This document shows, in pieces, positions 29,163-38,343 of a DNA stretch of 64,000 nt. Both the position numbers and the translations under genes were made by a program. A model generated the notes under the pieces. The model did no database searches and was not told where the DNA came from. It was given only the letters and a program-made list of their open reading frames with translations. Position 1 is the first letter of the stretch; each line of letters starts with the position of its first letter. Source of the DNA: CAVRCT01 sp963719645 (GTDB taxonomy: Bacteria > Pseudomonadota > Gammaproteobacteria > DSM-16500); the NCBI GenBank assembly GCA_963719645.1, contig CAVRCT010000007.1:1-64000 (forward strand), read 5' to 3'.

Positions 29163-29939
29163 ATGTTCGACCGGTTACAGAAACCGTTTTTAACAGTTGA
29201 AACCGGCGAAGCCTACCAACCCATTCGAATGACATATGATGTGGTTAATAAAGATAATTTGCTATCTGCTCTGAGCAGATTACAGTGTCTCGAAAAAAAC
29301 CCTACCCCGAACTCCTGGAATTGGTATTGGCGTGGGGAATGCAATGAAGAACATTTTGAATCATTAGATTCTTTTCGCCGCAACCCCCAACATCCTGTGC
29401 GCTTAGGTACGGTCACTTTACGTGACGATAAGTTATTTATGAATTTACCTTCATTTAAGCGCGCTTGCATGGCAGTGCCATTTTTCTATAAATTAATTAA
29501 TAAAGACGTTGCCGTTGCGCACCATGCGGATTTCATCAATAAAGTATTCGGTTTAGATGAGCGGTTGCCGCATGGGTTTACCGAATTATTTAAAGATGAT
29601 GAATTAGACCGCATTTTGCGCCAGCGGGTAGATGATTACAATAAAGTCCAAACCCAATGCGAAAAAGCGGCTAGCGCAGAAGAAGCTTTAACGCTTCTAT
29701 CGGATTACACTCATGTCGAAGCAAAAAAGAAATTACCTTATGCGGAACGGTATTTATTTGATTTAGTCCGCCAGGATGATCCTGAAATTATTTTCTTAAG
29801 TTTCTATATTTACCTTCAAGGCCGTGAAATTGTTGCGATCAAACGTTGGTTTGGTGAAACAGGCTATACATTGGCTGATGCAACGGATGAGGTTATCAGT
29901 CAAGTCTTTGGCAACTTGGGTATCGATATTATTGAGTAA
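29163..29939 (+). CDS. Unknown protein, 258 residues
   Basis: Not recognised. Soluble-looking, with aromatic-rich SWNWYWRGECNEEHFESLDS, a central FGLDERLPHGFTELFKDDEL, and a helical C-terminal half (YAERYLFDLVRQDDPEIIFL). AGGAGA lies eight bases upstream of the ATG. Second gene of the three-gene insert in the gsp cluster. Composition resembles the core genes more than the accessory patch at 2-5 kb. No known domain could be assigned by eye. Confidence 0.7.
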   Translation: MFDRLQKPFLTVETGEAYQPIRMTYDVVNKDNLLSALSRLQCLEKNPTPNSWNWYWRGECNEEHFESLDSFRRNPQHPVRLGTVTLRDDKLFMNLPSFKRACMAVPFFYKLINKDVAVAHHADFINKVFGLDERLPHGFTELFKDDELDRILRQRVDDYNKVQTQCEKAASAEEALTLLSDYTHVEAKKKLPYAERYLFDLVRQDDPEIIFLSFYIYLQGREIVAIKRWFGETGYTLADATDEVISQVFGNLGIDIIE

Positions 29940-30039
29940 GTCTTTTTCATCCATTTCAATCTTTTTGTTGCATAAATTAAATTCAAACTATACCATGTGT
30001 TCTCTTTTTAATCCTTTACTTGCTTAGGGGAGTGTCGAT

Positions 30040-31269
30040 ATGCCAATTTATCCAAGTTATTATCATAAATTAGGTCTAATGGACGGTCGTTCGTCATTGA
30101 CCCATACAGAAGCTGACATAAAAGCAGCTTATCGCAAAAAGGCGCTTGAATGGCATCCTGATAGAGAAGAAAATCGAGATAGGAGAGAGAAAGCAACTAG
30201 AAAATTTCAAGAAATTCAGGAAGCCTATGAATTTTTAAGAGACCCTCGTAACCGTTATCTCTACCATGATCGATATAGGGCTACTGATGAATATGATGAA
30301 CAACGAGAAACACAGCTAAATGAAGCTTATGATCAGGTCAAAGGTGCTGATGCCATATTCAATAAAGTTCTTGCAACGGGTGTCTCTCTTTTCCGTTGGC
30401 TAGGTTATATGGTTGGGGGTGTTTTGTTAGCGGGATTGACAGTAACCTACCTCCCCGGTTTGTATATGTTATGGACGGATGATAAAGATTTAAAGAACAT
30501 CCTGCCTAAATGGGCTGATCCCATTTTTAAAACGACAGCGGGAAAAATTCTGGGTTCTATTTTTATGCCTGTGTTGGCACCTGTTGTACTCCTCAATATG
30601 CTTTACCAAGGCGCTGCGACAACTAAAAAACCTTTTAAAGAAGTGGTTGTACACAAACGAACAACGCAAGAAGAAATGTTGTTTTTTGCGTTAACTCTGG
30701 CTGTTTCAGCAGTCTTATTCGCGGTGTTTCCACCCGCAGGCGTCGTGCTCTCACCTTTCGCCGCAGGGTTAATCGGTCTGTCATTAGGGCTTATCGGTTG
30801 GCCTGCGCTTAAATTGGGCTTTAGCGGCATACTCGCGTGGTTATCACCAGAGAAGCCAAAACTACGGCCAACGGTAGCGGAATTAGAAGGGGAATCACAG
30901 GTTTCGGCTAAAAAATTGGATAAACCATCACATCAGCAGATTTTAGCGTTAACCCAGAAGGGATCTTCGCTGGATATGCCACCACCTCCTAGCGCAGGGG
31001 TATCTGCTGGATTAGTTGCGGTGAGAGTGAGTGAGGAAAAAGCAGTAGTAGAAGCACCTCTAAGTCAGCACGCGCGAAAGAAAACGCAAGGATCTTTGTC
31101 AGCTTCATCAGCTGTTTCCGAATCAGAAGATTCTGTCAGCACATATGAGGCGTCTCATTCTGCTTTGATAGGACTCAGCCTGCTTGCGGGATATGGAATG
31201 ATGGTTCCAGTTCCACCTATGGCATTCCCTGTGCCTACGCCATCAACACGCGCGGCTATGTCTTTTTAA
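30040..31269 (+). CDS. J-domain membrane protein
   Basis: 409 residues. The N-terminal J domain (about residues 5-78) has AAYRKKALEWHPDREEN with the HPD tripeptide at 39-41 and KFQEIQEAYEFLRDPRNRY, so it should be able to stimulate an Hsp70. Four hydrophobic segments follow (roughly 108-135, 170-190, 212-232, 235-262), then a long Ser/Pro-rich tail, ending PSTRAAMSF. No Gly/Phe region or zinc fingers, so it is not DnaJ itself. Last of the three plus-strand genes inside the gsp cluster; its TAA lies in the tip of palindrome H. Host-targeted J proteins exist among Legionellales effectors, but this is only a possibility. Confidence 0.85.
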   Translation: MPIYPSYYHKLGLMDGRSSLTHTEADIKAAYRKKALEWHPDREENRDRREKATRKFQEIQEAYEFLRDPRNRYLYHDRYRATDEYDEQRETQLNEAYDQVKGADAIFNKVLATGVSLFRWLGYMVGGVLLAGLTVTYLPGLYMLWTDDKDLKNILPKWADPIFKTTAGKILGSIFMPVLAPVVLLNMLYQGAATTKKPFKEVVVHKRTTQEEMLFFALTLAVSAVLFAVFPPAGVVLSPFAAGLIGLSLGLIGWPALKLGFSGILAWLSPEKPKLRPTVAELEGESQVSAKKLDKPSHQQILALTQKGSSLDMPPPPSAGVSAGLVAVRVSEEKAVVEAPLSQHARKKTQGSLSASSAVSESEDSVSTYEASHSALIGLSLLAGYGMMVPVPPMAFPVPTPSTRAAMSF

Positions 31270-31367
31270 ACTGAGCCACGACCGTCAGGGAGTGTCACGC
31301 ATCCTGAATGGCTAGAGGCGAAAATAGAATCGCCGGTGATCGCTCCCTGACGGTCGCGGCTCAGTTT
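31268..31367. terminator. Palindrome H between J-domain gene and gspF, likely bidirectional terminator
   Basis: Arms AAACTGAGCCACGACCGTCA with GGGAGTG, and the complement CGCTCCCTGACGGTCGCGGC with TCAGTTT, enclose about 45 bases. The stop codons of the two convergent genes (31267-31269 plus; 31366-31368 minus) sit in or at the two tips. Such a stem could stop both transcripts; there is no long T run. Confidence 0.6.
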
Positions 31368-32592
31368 AACCCGTAAACTGATCCAACTGAAAAATCGGTA
31401 ACAACACAGCTAACACAATAAATAAAACCACCGCACCCATCACCAAAATAATCGCTGGCTCAAACAATGCCAAACCCGTTTCAATCAACCGGGTAATTTC
31501 ACCGTCTTGATTATTCGCTGCCCGCTCTAACATATTTTCCAACTGACTACTGGCTTCACCGCTCGCAATCAAATGCAAACTCATCGGTGGAAAATACGTT
31601 GTTTGCTTCAACGCTAAATGAATCGCTGCACCTTCTCGAACACGATTGACGGCTTCTGTCACCGCATGACGAATCGGCAAGTTGGTAATCAGCGCCGATG
31701 AAATGGTCATCGCTTCTAACACAGACACACCCGCCGACGATAAAATAGCAAACGTGCGCGAAAACCGTGCCGTATTGGCGACTTTAATGGCATTGCCCAC
31801 AATGGGAATCCGTAACAAGAGCCGATGAAATTTTTCCCGAAACGCAACATTGCTTTTTATCCGCCAACGGAATAAAAAAATCAGTACCACTAACAACACA
31901 AAAAAATAAATACCATACGCTTTCAACCCTAAACTAATCGCAATTAAAACAGAGGTCATCGTCGGCAACGTTTGGCCAATGTTGCTATAAACCGAAATCA
32001 TTTTTGGCACGACATACTCTAATAAAAATCCAACAATGCCCACCGCAACCAATAACATAATCGCCGGATAAATTAATGCATGCATAATTTTTTGTTGCAT
32101 TGCATATTGTTGCTCGGTGTAATCCGCCAACCGTTGTAACACAATATCCAAGTGTCCCGATTTTTCACCCGCTGCCACCGTCGAACAATACAAATTGGAA
32201 AAAGCAGATGGAAAATCACGCATAGCAGTCGCCATGGCATGACCTTCTAACACTTTGCTGCGGACGGATAAAATTAATCCTTTGCTGCGCGGCTTTTCAG
32301 TTTGTTCAGCAACCGCCGTTAAGACTTCTTCAATCGGTAAGCCCGCAGACAGCAATGTTGCAAATTGACGTGTCATCAAAGCCAATTCTTTTGTGCTTAA
32401 TCGTTGGTTGCTAGAAATGCTAATTTTTTCATTGGATTTTTTGCTGAGTCTTTCATTGGCGTGGGTGACTTCGAGTGGCGTCAATCCTCGGTCACGCAGT
32501 AATTGCCGAGCTTGTTTCATGGATTCTGCTTCTAGCAAGCCTTTTTGTTTTTCTCCCGCTGCATTCATGGCGACATAATGAAAAGCGGCCAT
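31366..32592 (-). CDS. gspF: Type II secretion inner-membrane protein GspF
   Basis: 408 residues, family length. Two repeated GspF domains: LALMTRQFATLLSAGLPIEE and later FSRTFAILSSAGVSVLEAM, with three membrane helices (ALIYPAIMLLVAVGIVGFLL, YGIYFFVLLVVLIFLF, AIILVMGAVVLFIVLAVLLP). GspF is the polytopic core of the inner-membrane platform. It begins one base after gspE ends and is the last gene of the D-E-F segment. Confidence 0.96.
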   Translation of the reverse strand: MAAFHYVAMNAAGEKQKGLLEAESMKQARQLLRDRGLTPLEVTHANERLSKKSNEKISISSNQRLSTKELALMTRQFATLLSAGLPIEEVLTAVAEQTEKPRSKGLILSVRSKVLEGHAMATAMRDFPSAFSNLYCSTVAAGEKSGHLDIVLQRLADYTEQQYAMQQKIMHALIYPAIMLLVAVGIVGFLLEYVVPKMISVYSNIGQTLPTMTSVLIAISLGLKAYGIYFFVLLVVLIFLFRWRIKSNVAFREKFHRLLLRIPIVGNAIKVANTARFSRTFAILSSAGVSVLEAMTISSALITNLPIRHAVTEAVNRVREGAAIHLALKQTTYFPPMSLHLIASGEASSQLENMLERAANNQDGEITRLIETGLALFEPAIILVMGAVVLFIVLAVLLPIFQLDQFTG

Positions 32593-32593
32593 A

Positions 32594-34075
32594 TTATTCC
32601 TCGCTCGTCACACGTAAAATTTCCTCAAGGGAGGTATCGCCGCGTAATACGCGTTGATAACCATCTTGCCGAATGGAGGGAAACAACGTGCGAACATATT
32701 TTTTAAGTTGTGGTTCTGCTAAATGATCGTGAATCATGCTGCGTAATGCTTCATTGATTTCAATTAATTCATAAACCCCACTGCGACCTGAGTAACCAGA
32801 GTGACGACAACGCAAACACCCAACGGCATGATAAATAATGGGCGCGGAATTCTCTGCCACGCCCAACAATTTGCATTCGCTGGGAGTCGCAGGTTGTGCT
32901 TTTTTACACGCAGGACAGAGCAAACGAATTAATCGTTGTGCTAGCACCCCTAACAAACTGGATGATAATAAAAACGGTTCAATACCCATATCATTTAAGC
33001 GCGTAATGGCACCGATCGCACTGTTGGTATGTAACGTTGATAGCACCAAATGCCCCGTTAAACTGGCTTGAATAGCAATTTGCGCAGTGTCTAAATCCCG
33101 AATTTCGCCAACCATCACCACATCTGGATCTTGACGCAAAATCGAACGCAATCCTTTTGCAAACGTCATATTCACTTTGAAGTTCACTTGGGTTTGTCCG
33201 ATACCCGGCAAGTCATATTCAATCGGATCTTCTACGGTTAAAATATTTCTGACATGTGTATTCAGTGAAGAGAGTGCAGCATAAAGCGTGGTGGTTTTAC
33301 CGGAACCGGTTGGGCCGGTCACTAAAATAATGCCATGCGGCATGGCAATTAATTTTTTCATCAACTGCAACGTGTGCGGCAACATACCTAATTCAGCCAT
33401 ATCTAAGCGCGCCGATTGTTTATCCAGTAAACGCAATACAACACGTTCACCATGACTGGTGGGTAACGTTGAAACCCGTACATCGACAGCGCGTCCGGCA
33501 ATGCGCAGCGTAATGCGACCATCTTGCGGTAATCTTTTTTCTGCAATGTCTAATTTGGCCATTACTTTAATTCGCGAGACGATCAACGGCGCTAAAATGC
33601 GTTGCGGTTCGAGGACTTCCCGCAAAACACCATCGATACGAAAACGAATCATGACACGATTTTCAAATGTTTCAATGTGAACATCGGACGCGCTTTCTTT
33701 GATGGCTTCGCTCAATAATGCATTCAATAAACGAATGATAGGCGCATCATCTTGGCGCTCTAACAAATCTTCTGGTTTGGGCAAGTCATGAATGAGTTCA
33801 AATAAATCCATCGCCTCACCCATGTCTTCTGCCATTTGCATGGCGGTGTTGGTGTCCATTTCATACGCTTTGACAATCAATTTACTGAATGTTTCGTCAT
33901 CGACTTTTTCAAGGTGTAGCGGCAAATCAAAATGTCTGCGTAATTCATTCAAGATCGCTGTGTTAGGTGTGTTGCGATAAACTATTTTCGCTTGATTGTT
34001 TTCAATACCTGTAAATAACACACCATGCCGTTTCGCAAATGCAAATGGAACCGGGCTGATTGCGTGCGTGGTCAT
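32594..34075 (-). CDS. gspE: Type II secretion ATPase GspE
   Basis: 493 residues. Walker A GPTGSGKTTTLYA, Asp box (TVEDPIEYDLPGIGQTQVN), Walker B (DPDVVMVGEIRDLDTAQIA) and His box (GHLVLSTLHTNSAIGAITRL) are intact. The C-terminal zinc motif CPACKK...CLRCRHSGY has all four cysteines. This cytoplasmic hexameric ATPase powers pseudopilus growth. It overlaps gspD by four bases. Confidence 0.97.
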   Translation of the reverse strand: MTTHAISPVPFAFAKRHGVLFTGIENNQAKIVYRNTPNTAILNELRRHFDLPLHLEKVDDETFSKLIVKAYEMDTNTAMQMAEDMGEAMDLFELIHDLPKPEDLLERQDDAPIIRLLNALLSEAIKESASDVHIETFENRVMIRFRIDGVLREVLEPQRILAPLIVSRIKVMAKLDIAEKRLPQDGRITLRIAGRAVDVRVSTLPTSHGERVVLRLLDKQSARLDMAELGMLPHTLQLMKKLIAMPHGIILVTGPTGSGKTTTLYAALSSLNTHVRNILTVEDPIEYDLPGIGQTQVNFKVNMTFAKGLRSILRQDPDVVMVGEIRDLDTAQIAIQASLTGHLVLSTLHTNSAIGAITRLNDMGIEPFLLSSSLLGVLAQRLIRLLCPACKKAQPATPSECKLLGVAENSAPIIYHAVGCLRCRHSGYSGRSGVYELIEINEALRSMIHDHLAEPQLKKYVRTLFPSIRQDGYQRVLRGDTSLEEILRVTSEE

Positions 34076-36072
34076 GTGTCATCATTCGCAAAAGGTTTAG
34101 GTAGGTTGGGATCATTTTTAAGGAGCGGTGCCACGATGGGCGCTTTGCTCGGTGTGTTTTTTAATAAATTTTCTGGCCAATTGATTTCAGTGTTGCGAAT
34201 CGCTTCATATTTTGTGTTTGTTACATTCGCGGCATCTTCGGCGTTGCGCACGATGGTTGGTTTGATGAAGACCAATAAATTCTTTTTCGAAATGTTGCGA
34301 TTTTTTTGCTGAAATAATTTGCCAAATACCGGAATATCGCCCAGCAATGGCACTTTGTTGGTGACTTCGGTAATGCTGTTGCTGATTAATCCGCCCAGCA
34401 CGAGCACATCTTCACTGTTAATAATGACAGAGTTTTGGATGTTGCTTGTGTTGATGATGGGTGTTAAGCCGGGCGTATCAGGATTTTGTAATGAATCATT
34501 TTTCAAATTAATGTTGAGACGCACGGCATTGCCTAAATTAATTTGTGGGATGACCATTAATTTTAACGTCACGGGTTTTTGCACAATTGTATTAAAGGGT
34601 TGAACGGTTGAATTACTACCTGTCGTGGCATACGAACCATTTTGGAAAGGAACATCTTGACCGATTTCTAAAATTGCTTTTTGATTATCTAACACGGCGA
34701 TAGAGGGTGTTGATAAAATATCCGTGCCAGTAATGTTTTCTAAGAAACTTAAAATCGCTGCAATATTGGTGTGCGGGATAATACCAATATTACCCGCGCC
34801 CGGAATGGGAAAGCTGGAAGTTGAAGAGGGAACATTCGGATTTTGCATATCGGTTGTACCCGGGCCTAACGTTCCCCACTGGATACCCAGATTTCTTAAA
34901 TCCGCTTGATCGACTTCAACAATGATCCCTTCGACGAGTACTTGCGCCGGTCGAATATCTAATTTTGCCACGATACCCACTAATGCCTGCATTAACGTAG
35001 GAGGGGCGGTAATAATGATGGCATTTGCATTGGGCTCTGCTTGAATATTGGTAAGGTTTTCAGGCGGTTTGTCGGATTTGCCGCTCGTGGCAGTGGCTGT
35101 TGAATTTGTATTGCTCGAAGTCGTCGTATTGTCAGGTGTATTGTTATTTTTTCCCATCATGTTTTGCGCAATTTTTCCTAACAACGGTGCAAAATTTCGT
35201 GCTTGTAAATACCGTAAATAAATCACTTGGGTATTGCCTAAGGTGCTGCTAGAAGGTGTATCTAAATGCGACACCAAAAACTTCATGTGCAAGCGTGCCG
35301 ATTTATTACCACTTAATAAAATACTATTGCTGCGTTCATCGGCTGCAATTGAAATTTGTGGTGTATCGCCGGATGCGCGCGCCGAACTTTGCAAATTGTT
35401 TAATACCGTGACGAGTTGAGAAGCAGTGGCTTGATGCAGGGGTATCACATCAATATCATTTGATGCTGTTTGATCGATGTTATGAATAATGTTAGCAATT
35501 CGTTCAATGTTTGTCGCACGTCCTAATAAAATAATAACGTTGCCGGGTGTGTAAGCAGCAACGTTGCTCCATTGCGGTAACATGGGGCGGATCACAGGAA
35601 TTAATTGATTCGCAGAGACGTTATCCAGCGGAATAATCCGAACGACAACTTCATCTCCTCTGCCGGGCGCATGGTTGGTGGCAATGCGAGTGGCGTATTC
35701 ACCGCTTTCCATATTGGGGACAATTTTGATGATATTGTCGCCTGGAATGGCGGAATAGCCCAATAATTCTAAGACGGATAAGAACACTTGATAGACTTGA
35801 TCGGGTTTAATGGGTTTGCTGGAAATCAATGAAATTTTGCCGGTGACACGCGGATCGACGACAAAGTTTTTGCCTGTTTCAAGAGACACTTCATTGATGA
35901 CGCTTAAAATATCGGCATCTTGTAGATTCCATAAACGGGCTTGATGCGGTGTCTCTGGTGTAGAATTTACCAAGTTAGGCGCAATGACGTTCGCTTTTTC
36001 ATCTTGTGCAAAGCTAGGTGCGAGCGATGCCATAAGAGCAAGCGTCATAAAAGTAATTGCGAACCGTTTCAT
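34072..36072 (-). CDS. gspD: Type II secretion secretin GspD
   Basis: 666 residues from ATG 36072 (MKRFAITFMTLALMASLAPS, a cleavable signal peptide), chosen because AGGA lies seven bases upstream; the longer frame begins in a repeat. N0 domain (LWNLQDADILSVINEVSLET), N1-N3 domains (VIPLHQATASQLVTVLNNLQ), an Asn/Thr-rich insert, and the secretin core ending SEDVLVLGGLISNSITEVTN, VPLLGDIPVFGKLFQ. GspD forms the outer-membrane pore. No GspS pilotin gene is seen here. First gene of gspD-E-F. Confidence 0.96.
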   Translation of the reverse strand: MKRFAITFMTLALMASLAPSFAQDEKANVIAPNLVNSTPETPHQARLWNLQDADILSVINEVSLETGKNFVVDPRVTGKISLISSKPIKPDQVYQVFLSVLELLGYSAIPGDNIIKIVPNMESGEYATRIATNHAPGRGDEVVVRIIPLDNVSANQLIPVIRPMLPQWSNVAAYTPGNVIILLGRATNIERIANIIHNIDQTASNDIDVIPLHQATASQLVTVLNNLQSSARASGDTPQISIAADERSNSILLSGNKSARLHMKFLVSHLDTPSSSTLGNTQVIYLRYLQARNFAPLLGKIAQNMMGKNNNTPDNTTTSSNTNSTATATSGKSDKPPENLTNIQAEPNANAIIITAPPTLMQALVGIVAKLDIRPAQVLVEGIIVEVDQADLRNLGIQWGTLGPGTTDMQNPNVPSSTSSFPIPGAGNIGIIPHTNIAAILSFLENITGTDILSTPSIAVLDNQKAILEIGQDVPFQNGSYATTGSNSTVQPFNTIVQKPVTLKLMVIPQINLGNAVRLNINLKNDSLQNPDTPGLTPIINTSNIQNSVIINSEDVLVLGGLISNSITEVTNKVPLLGDIPVFGKLFQQKNRNISKKNLLVFIKPTIVRNAEDAANVTNTKYEAIRNTEINWPENLLKNTPSKAPIVAPLLKNDPNLPKPFANDDT

Positions 36073-36162
36073 GAAAGTCCTATCAGGGTCGTGTGTAAAT
36101 GTTATCAAGAAGATACCATAAATTGAGCGAGGAAGCGTAGGTGCTTTTTGCTTTGGGAAAGG

Positions 36163-36211
36163 GGTTGTTGCGTAATTCCAATGTTCGTTGTCTGTCAATT
36201 GCGAGGGGCGC
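36163..36211. repeat. Family A element, left fragment (A4)
   Basis: GGTTGTTGCGTAATTCC through TCAATTGCGAGGGGCG matches the left end of family A and then breaks off into repeat D5. The flank CTTTGGGAAAGG just before it resembles the flanks of the other A copies. Confidence 0.7.
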
Positions 36212-36302
36212 TTAAGACAAGGGCTGTCATCCTGAGTGCTTTTCGCTCCGAAGGATCTCCCGCAAAAGGAAGGGCTGTCATCCTGAGTGCTTTTCGCTCC
36301 GA
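36212..36302. repeat. Family D fragment (D5)
   Basis: Two truncated D cores (GGCTGTCATCCTGAGTGC, TTTTCGCTCCGAAGGATCTC) in tandem, the second running directly into family F at CTCCGAAG-CAACTGTCTTG. No return arm of the D core. Confidence 0.8.
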
Positions 36303-36720
36303 AGCAACTGTCTTGAAAATTTTATAGCAGTTATCTGCTTCGAGAAGTCTCTCCCTTTGAAAGAGGGAGGTCAGGAGGGATTTTTATAAAATTTAATTTT
36401 TTTACAAATCCCCCTTAATCCCTGATGGATCGACGCAAATTCCACCCATGCGTCGTCCTGAAAAATCTTACGCCAAAATCATTTGACCGTAGTTATCGCA
36501 GTAGCGCGTAAGATTTATTCAGGATCCACGAACGAAGAACTCATTCCTGAATTTATATAGATCGAGGATACTCAAGTGGATCCTGAATAAATATTCCGTG
36601 CGAGTACCCTCGCTACGGTTAAAATACGTTGACGTCATATTTTTCAGGACGACGCATGGGTGGAATTTGCGTCGATTCGTCAGCCTCAATCCCCCTTTTT
36701 CAAAGGGGGAAGCCCTTGTC
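36303..36720. repeat. Family F repeat, copy F1, interrupted by E2
   Basis: CAACTGTCTTGAAAATTTTA, then CTTCGAGAAGTCTCTCCC, GGAGGTCAGGAGGGATTTTT, TTTTACAAATCCCCC; after E2 it resumes CCTCAATCCCCCTTTTTC, AAAGGGGGAAG. Joined across E2 it matches copy F2 at 44760 almost exactly. Confidence 0.85.
36423..36682. mobile_element. Family E element, copy E2, inserted in F1
   Basis: 260 bp, same ends and length as E1 (TGATGGATCGACGCAAATTC and complement). F1 sequence is interrupted here, and CCTTAATCC on the left and CCTCAATCC on the right look like a 9-10-bp target duplication with one mismatch. Small reading frames over it on both strands are not genes. Confidence 0.85.
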
Positions 36721-36732
36721 TTAAGCAGTACT

Positions 36733-38148
36733 CTACAATACCTCCACCTTCCCAACCCCAAACCGCACTTGCAAATATTTTTCAAATTCATCCAATAATT
36801 GCTGATCTTCTTCGCCTAATTCTCTTTCATTGCGAATCGCTTGGATTTCTAACAATGCTTGTTTAGGCATCAATCGTTTGTTGCCTTGAAAATCAATGAT
36901 CTCCTCAGCGTTCTTTTTCCCAGCGCTGCTTTCCAAATATTCCGCATACCGATCAGCCAATTCCCCCGTCAAGACATCGCCAAAATGACGACCCAACACG
37001 CGCAATGCTAATTGACGCAAATTAGAATTTTTAACCGAATTCATTAAGCGACATTTCTCTTCTGGCGTTGCCGTATGAAACCGCTGACAAAAGAATTCAT
37101 CTTCAGCCGATAAAAATCCCTCAACATAAAGACGCGATTGTGCATCGGCGGTTGGAAAAACAGGAAAAGTATACTGAGTAAAATGCTGAGTGATTTTTTC
37201 AGCGATTTCCGGATGCTGATGCAACCACTGCTTATTTTTTTCAGCTAACAGACTGCGTTCAGGTGAAAGCCGCGTTAAAAAGCGCTCTTTGTAAGGCAAA
37301 ATAAAATTAGGTTCAGCGGGTTTTTTATTAAAGGTCCATAATTTGCTAATCAACTCAGCGGAATCAAGCGTTGCAAAATCGTCTGAATCTAAGCGCAGCC
37401 AAACGGTTTGATTTTTATAGTGCTGATGAGTTCCCAAAAATAAGACAGGTGCCTGAAAAGCAAGTTGCGAACCTAATCGCGTATTGACGAGTAACGCAAT
37501 GTCTGTGCGCAATGCATTCATCCGTTCATTATCCGTTTCTTTCTTAAAATAGCCGTGCAAGTAATCCCACATGTCACGCTCAACCATCAAGCGCTTTGCC
37601 AATTCAAGCGTGGCTTCTACATCCACCATCGCATCATGTGCGCGCCCCTGAACCAATTGGTTGGCAGTATTCAAATTTTCAAGTTTGAGCGATAACTTAT
37701 TGTTTTGCTCAGGCCAAGTGAGAACCTGATTTTTATAAAGATAAAACATGGCAGTCATGGGAAAAATATCCATCCGCCCGCATTGATTGGCAAATTGATG
37801 CGTGTAAGGTTTTAACAAATTGCGATAAAAAGAAAACCGCAAAAATTCATCATCAAATCCTAAGGTGTTATACCCCAAGCTAATCGTACCGGGCTGATTT
37901 AACCATTGATGAATTTGTTTAATCGCTGAAAATTCAGTAAGGCCGTCGGCCATCGCATGAATGCCGAGTTTGTGTGTGAGGATGGCATAGGGTGATGGAA
38001 TCACATCCGGATTTAATTTTATTTTTAATTCGTGCCTGTCTAACTCTTTCAAATTTAAATCCGTGCGAATAGCCGCGAATTGCAAGACTTGGTCGAATGA
38101 TTTATTTAAACCGGTTGTTTCAATGTCATAGAAAAGATAGGTTTGCAA
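36733..38148 (-). CDS. sbcB: Exodeoxyribonuclease I
   Basis: 471 residues. DEDD exonuclease motifs: FYDIETTGLNKSFDQVLQFA (Exo I), LGYNTLGFDDEFLRFSFYRN (Exo II) and QGRAHDAMVDVEATLELAKR (Exo III), followed by the SH3-like and helical domains of ExoI (LPYKERFLTRL). It degrades single-stranded DNA 3' to 5' in repair and recombination. The start is TTG, supported by AAGGAGA about nine bases upstream; no ATG fits. Transcribed away from the tRNA gene. Confidence 0.95.
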   Translation of the reverse strand: MQTYLFYDIETTGLNKSFDQVLQFAAIRTDLNLKELDRHELKIKLNPDVIPSPYAILTHKLGIHAMADGLTEFSAIKQIHQWLNQPGTISLGYNTLGFDDEFLRFSFYRNLLKPYTHQFANQCGRMDIFPMTAMFYLYKNQVLTWPEQNNKLSLKLENLNTANQLVQGRAHDAMVDVEATLELAKRLMVERDMWDYLHGYFKKETDNERMNALRTDIALLVNTRLGSQLAFQAPVLFLGTHQHYKNQTVWLRLDSDDFATLDSAELISKLWTFNKKPAEPNFILPYKERFLTRLSPERSLLAEKNKQWLHQHPEIAEKITQHFTQYTFPVFPTADAQSRLYVEGFLSAEDEFFCQRFHTATPEEKCRLMNSVKNSNLRQLALRVLGRHFGDVLTGELADRYAEYLESSAGKKNAEEIIDFQGNKRLMPKQALLEIQAIRNERELGEEDQQLLDEFEKYLQVRFGVGKVEVL

Positions 38149-38249
38149 AAAAGAAGTCTCCTTTTTAAGTGAGGGTTATCTTAACCGCGTTTTTAACATC
38201 GACAAATACAATTCTGCCAAATATACTTCTGCTCACAACAATTCTTAAG

Positions 38250-38323
38250 GCGGGTGTAGTTCAATGGTAGAACGGGAGCTTCCCAAGCTCTTAGCGTGGG
38301 TTCGATTCCCATCACCCGCTCCA
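38250..38323 (+). tRNA. tRNA-Gly, anticodon CCC
   Basis: A 74-base cloverleaf: acceptor GCGGGTG pairing with CACCCGC, D arm GTTCAATGGTAGAAC, anticodon stem GGAGC/GCTCT around loop TTCCCAA (anticodon CCC), and T arm GTGGGTTCGATTCCCAT. CCA is encoded. It matches the glyU type. The asmA-like gene begins 20 bases downstream, so no terminator separates them. Confidence 0.97.
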
Positions 38324-38343
38324 TTTATCAGTATGAGGAAGGT

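Noticed and set aside
36519..36791. Reading frames across E2 and the end of sbcB
   Set aside because: They consist of element E and F repeat sequence; the same translation would arise at E1 only in part.
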